Source of the DNA: Anoplopoma fimbria
Lineage: Eukaryota; Chordata; Actinopteri; Perciformes; Anoplopomatidae
DNA: 64,000 nucleotides
Assembly (NCBI RefSeq): GCF_027596085.1
Contig: NC_072457.1
Span: 1,576,965 to 1,640,964 of the forward strand
Direction: 5' to 3'
Part shown: piece by piece, positions 63,556-64,000 of the stretch
Layout of the letters: every line of letters starts with the position of its first letter
Position numbering within the stretch: the first letter of the stretch is position 1
Notes under the pieces: generated by a model
Told to the model about the DNA's origin: nothing
Database searches by the model: none
Seen by the model: the letters and a program-made list of their open reading frames with translations, nothing else
Translations under genes and position numbers: made by a program

Positions 63556-63649
63556 TATAAACGTCTCAGTGCGGAGCGGCCGTTCAGAGTTTACAGGCCC
63601 GTTAACGCTGCTCGTGGCTCTGTGTGTGCTCTGCAACAGCTTTCATCTG
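63556..63649 (+). promoter_or_regulatory. Possible plus-strand promoter and first exon of the next gene
   Basis: TATAAA at 63556-63561 is followed by a locally GC-rich stretch ('gtgcggagcggccgttcag') and, at 63650, by a consensus donor in 'catctggtgagtg'. No ATG with a long frame lies between, so it would be a 5' UTR exon. The downstream gene is not in the window. Weak support. Confidence 0.3.
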
Positions 63650-64000
63650 GTGAGTGAATGCAAAAAAGGGAGAGGAGGGAGAGAGGGGTGTGTTTGATGA
63701 GAGAGAGGAAGAGATTCATGATAAATATTCAGCTCGTCTCTCTCCTCCCAAACCTCTGACGAGGCCGAGGGGGAGTGAAGGAAGGGAGGGAGAAAGGAGG
63801 TTTTATATTCTACAAAACAGCTCTCTGAAAACTCTCAAAAACACACAAAAAAAGACAAACACTACATTTTCAAACTACAACAAAGGGACAAAAAAAAGCA
63901 CGATAAAGTCTACTAGGAACAAGTTTGGAATTAAAAATGTCAGAACAATCACAATCTCAAGTTGACAAAAGAAAAGAGGTCCTCTCTCTCTAACAGATCA

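Overview
This window is vertebrate nuclear DNA, almost certainly from a teleost fish. Genes are split into many short exons with GT-AG introns. The background is AT-rich and full of long (GT/CA)n microsatellites, and it carries dispersed repeats typical of ray-finned fish (Tc1-like and hAT-like remnants, LINE ORF2 tails, and the 'aagtcgctttggataaaagcg' and 'aacaaacacaggac' families). Nothing bacterial is present: no operons, CRISPR array, tRNA or rRNA was seen. All gene models were assembled by hand from reading frames, splice phases and protein family knowledge.

Layout. (1) 1-11 kb: a tandem array of trypsin-like S1 serine proteases. An apparently 5'-truncated copy (about 2796-5540) carries a transposon in an intron, and a complete 253-aa gene follows (6588-10878). 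A sequence shared by the window start and 5.88 kb suggests another copy lies just outside. (2) 11-16 kb: intergenic. (3) 16013-29531, minus strand: rac2, six coding exons, 192 aa, complete. (4) 31466-42270, plus strand: cyth4 (cytohesin-4), thirteen coding exons, 397 aa, head-to-head with rac2 across about 1.9 kb. (5) 44632-53995, minus strand: fam83f, five coding exons, 648 aa. Its first exon contains a 9-bp coding minisatellite giving about 39 Ala-(Asn/Lys)-Cys units, and its short last exon supplies a C-terminal CAAX box. (6) 55956-60761, minus strand: grap2 (GADS adaptor), six coding exons, 238 aa, with a predicted upstream noncoding exon beside ETS-type motifs. (7) 61.4-64 kb: intergenic, with a possible plus-strand first exon near 63.6 kb.

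Biology. rac2, cyth4 and grap2 are leukocyte signalling genes in other vertebrates: a haematopoietic Rac GTPase, an Arf-GEF recruited by PI3K lipids, and the SH3-SH2-SH3 adaptor linking LAT to SLP-76. In human, RAC2-CYTH4 and FAM83F-GRAP2 are two separate neighbour pairs on chromosome 22; here they are contiguous. FAM83F is a CK1-binding DUF1669 protein that is membrane-anchored by prenylation.

I found no wholly new system. The strongest unusual observations are the CxxC-type coding minisatellite in fam83f exon 1, with inverted repeat copies on both sides; a hairpin-rich MITE in the small intron before the fam83f CAAX exon, with an alternative ending; and long CA/TG tracts sitting directly beside four splice sites in rac2, cyth4 and grap2.
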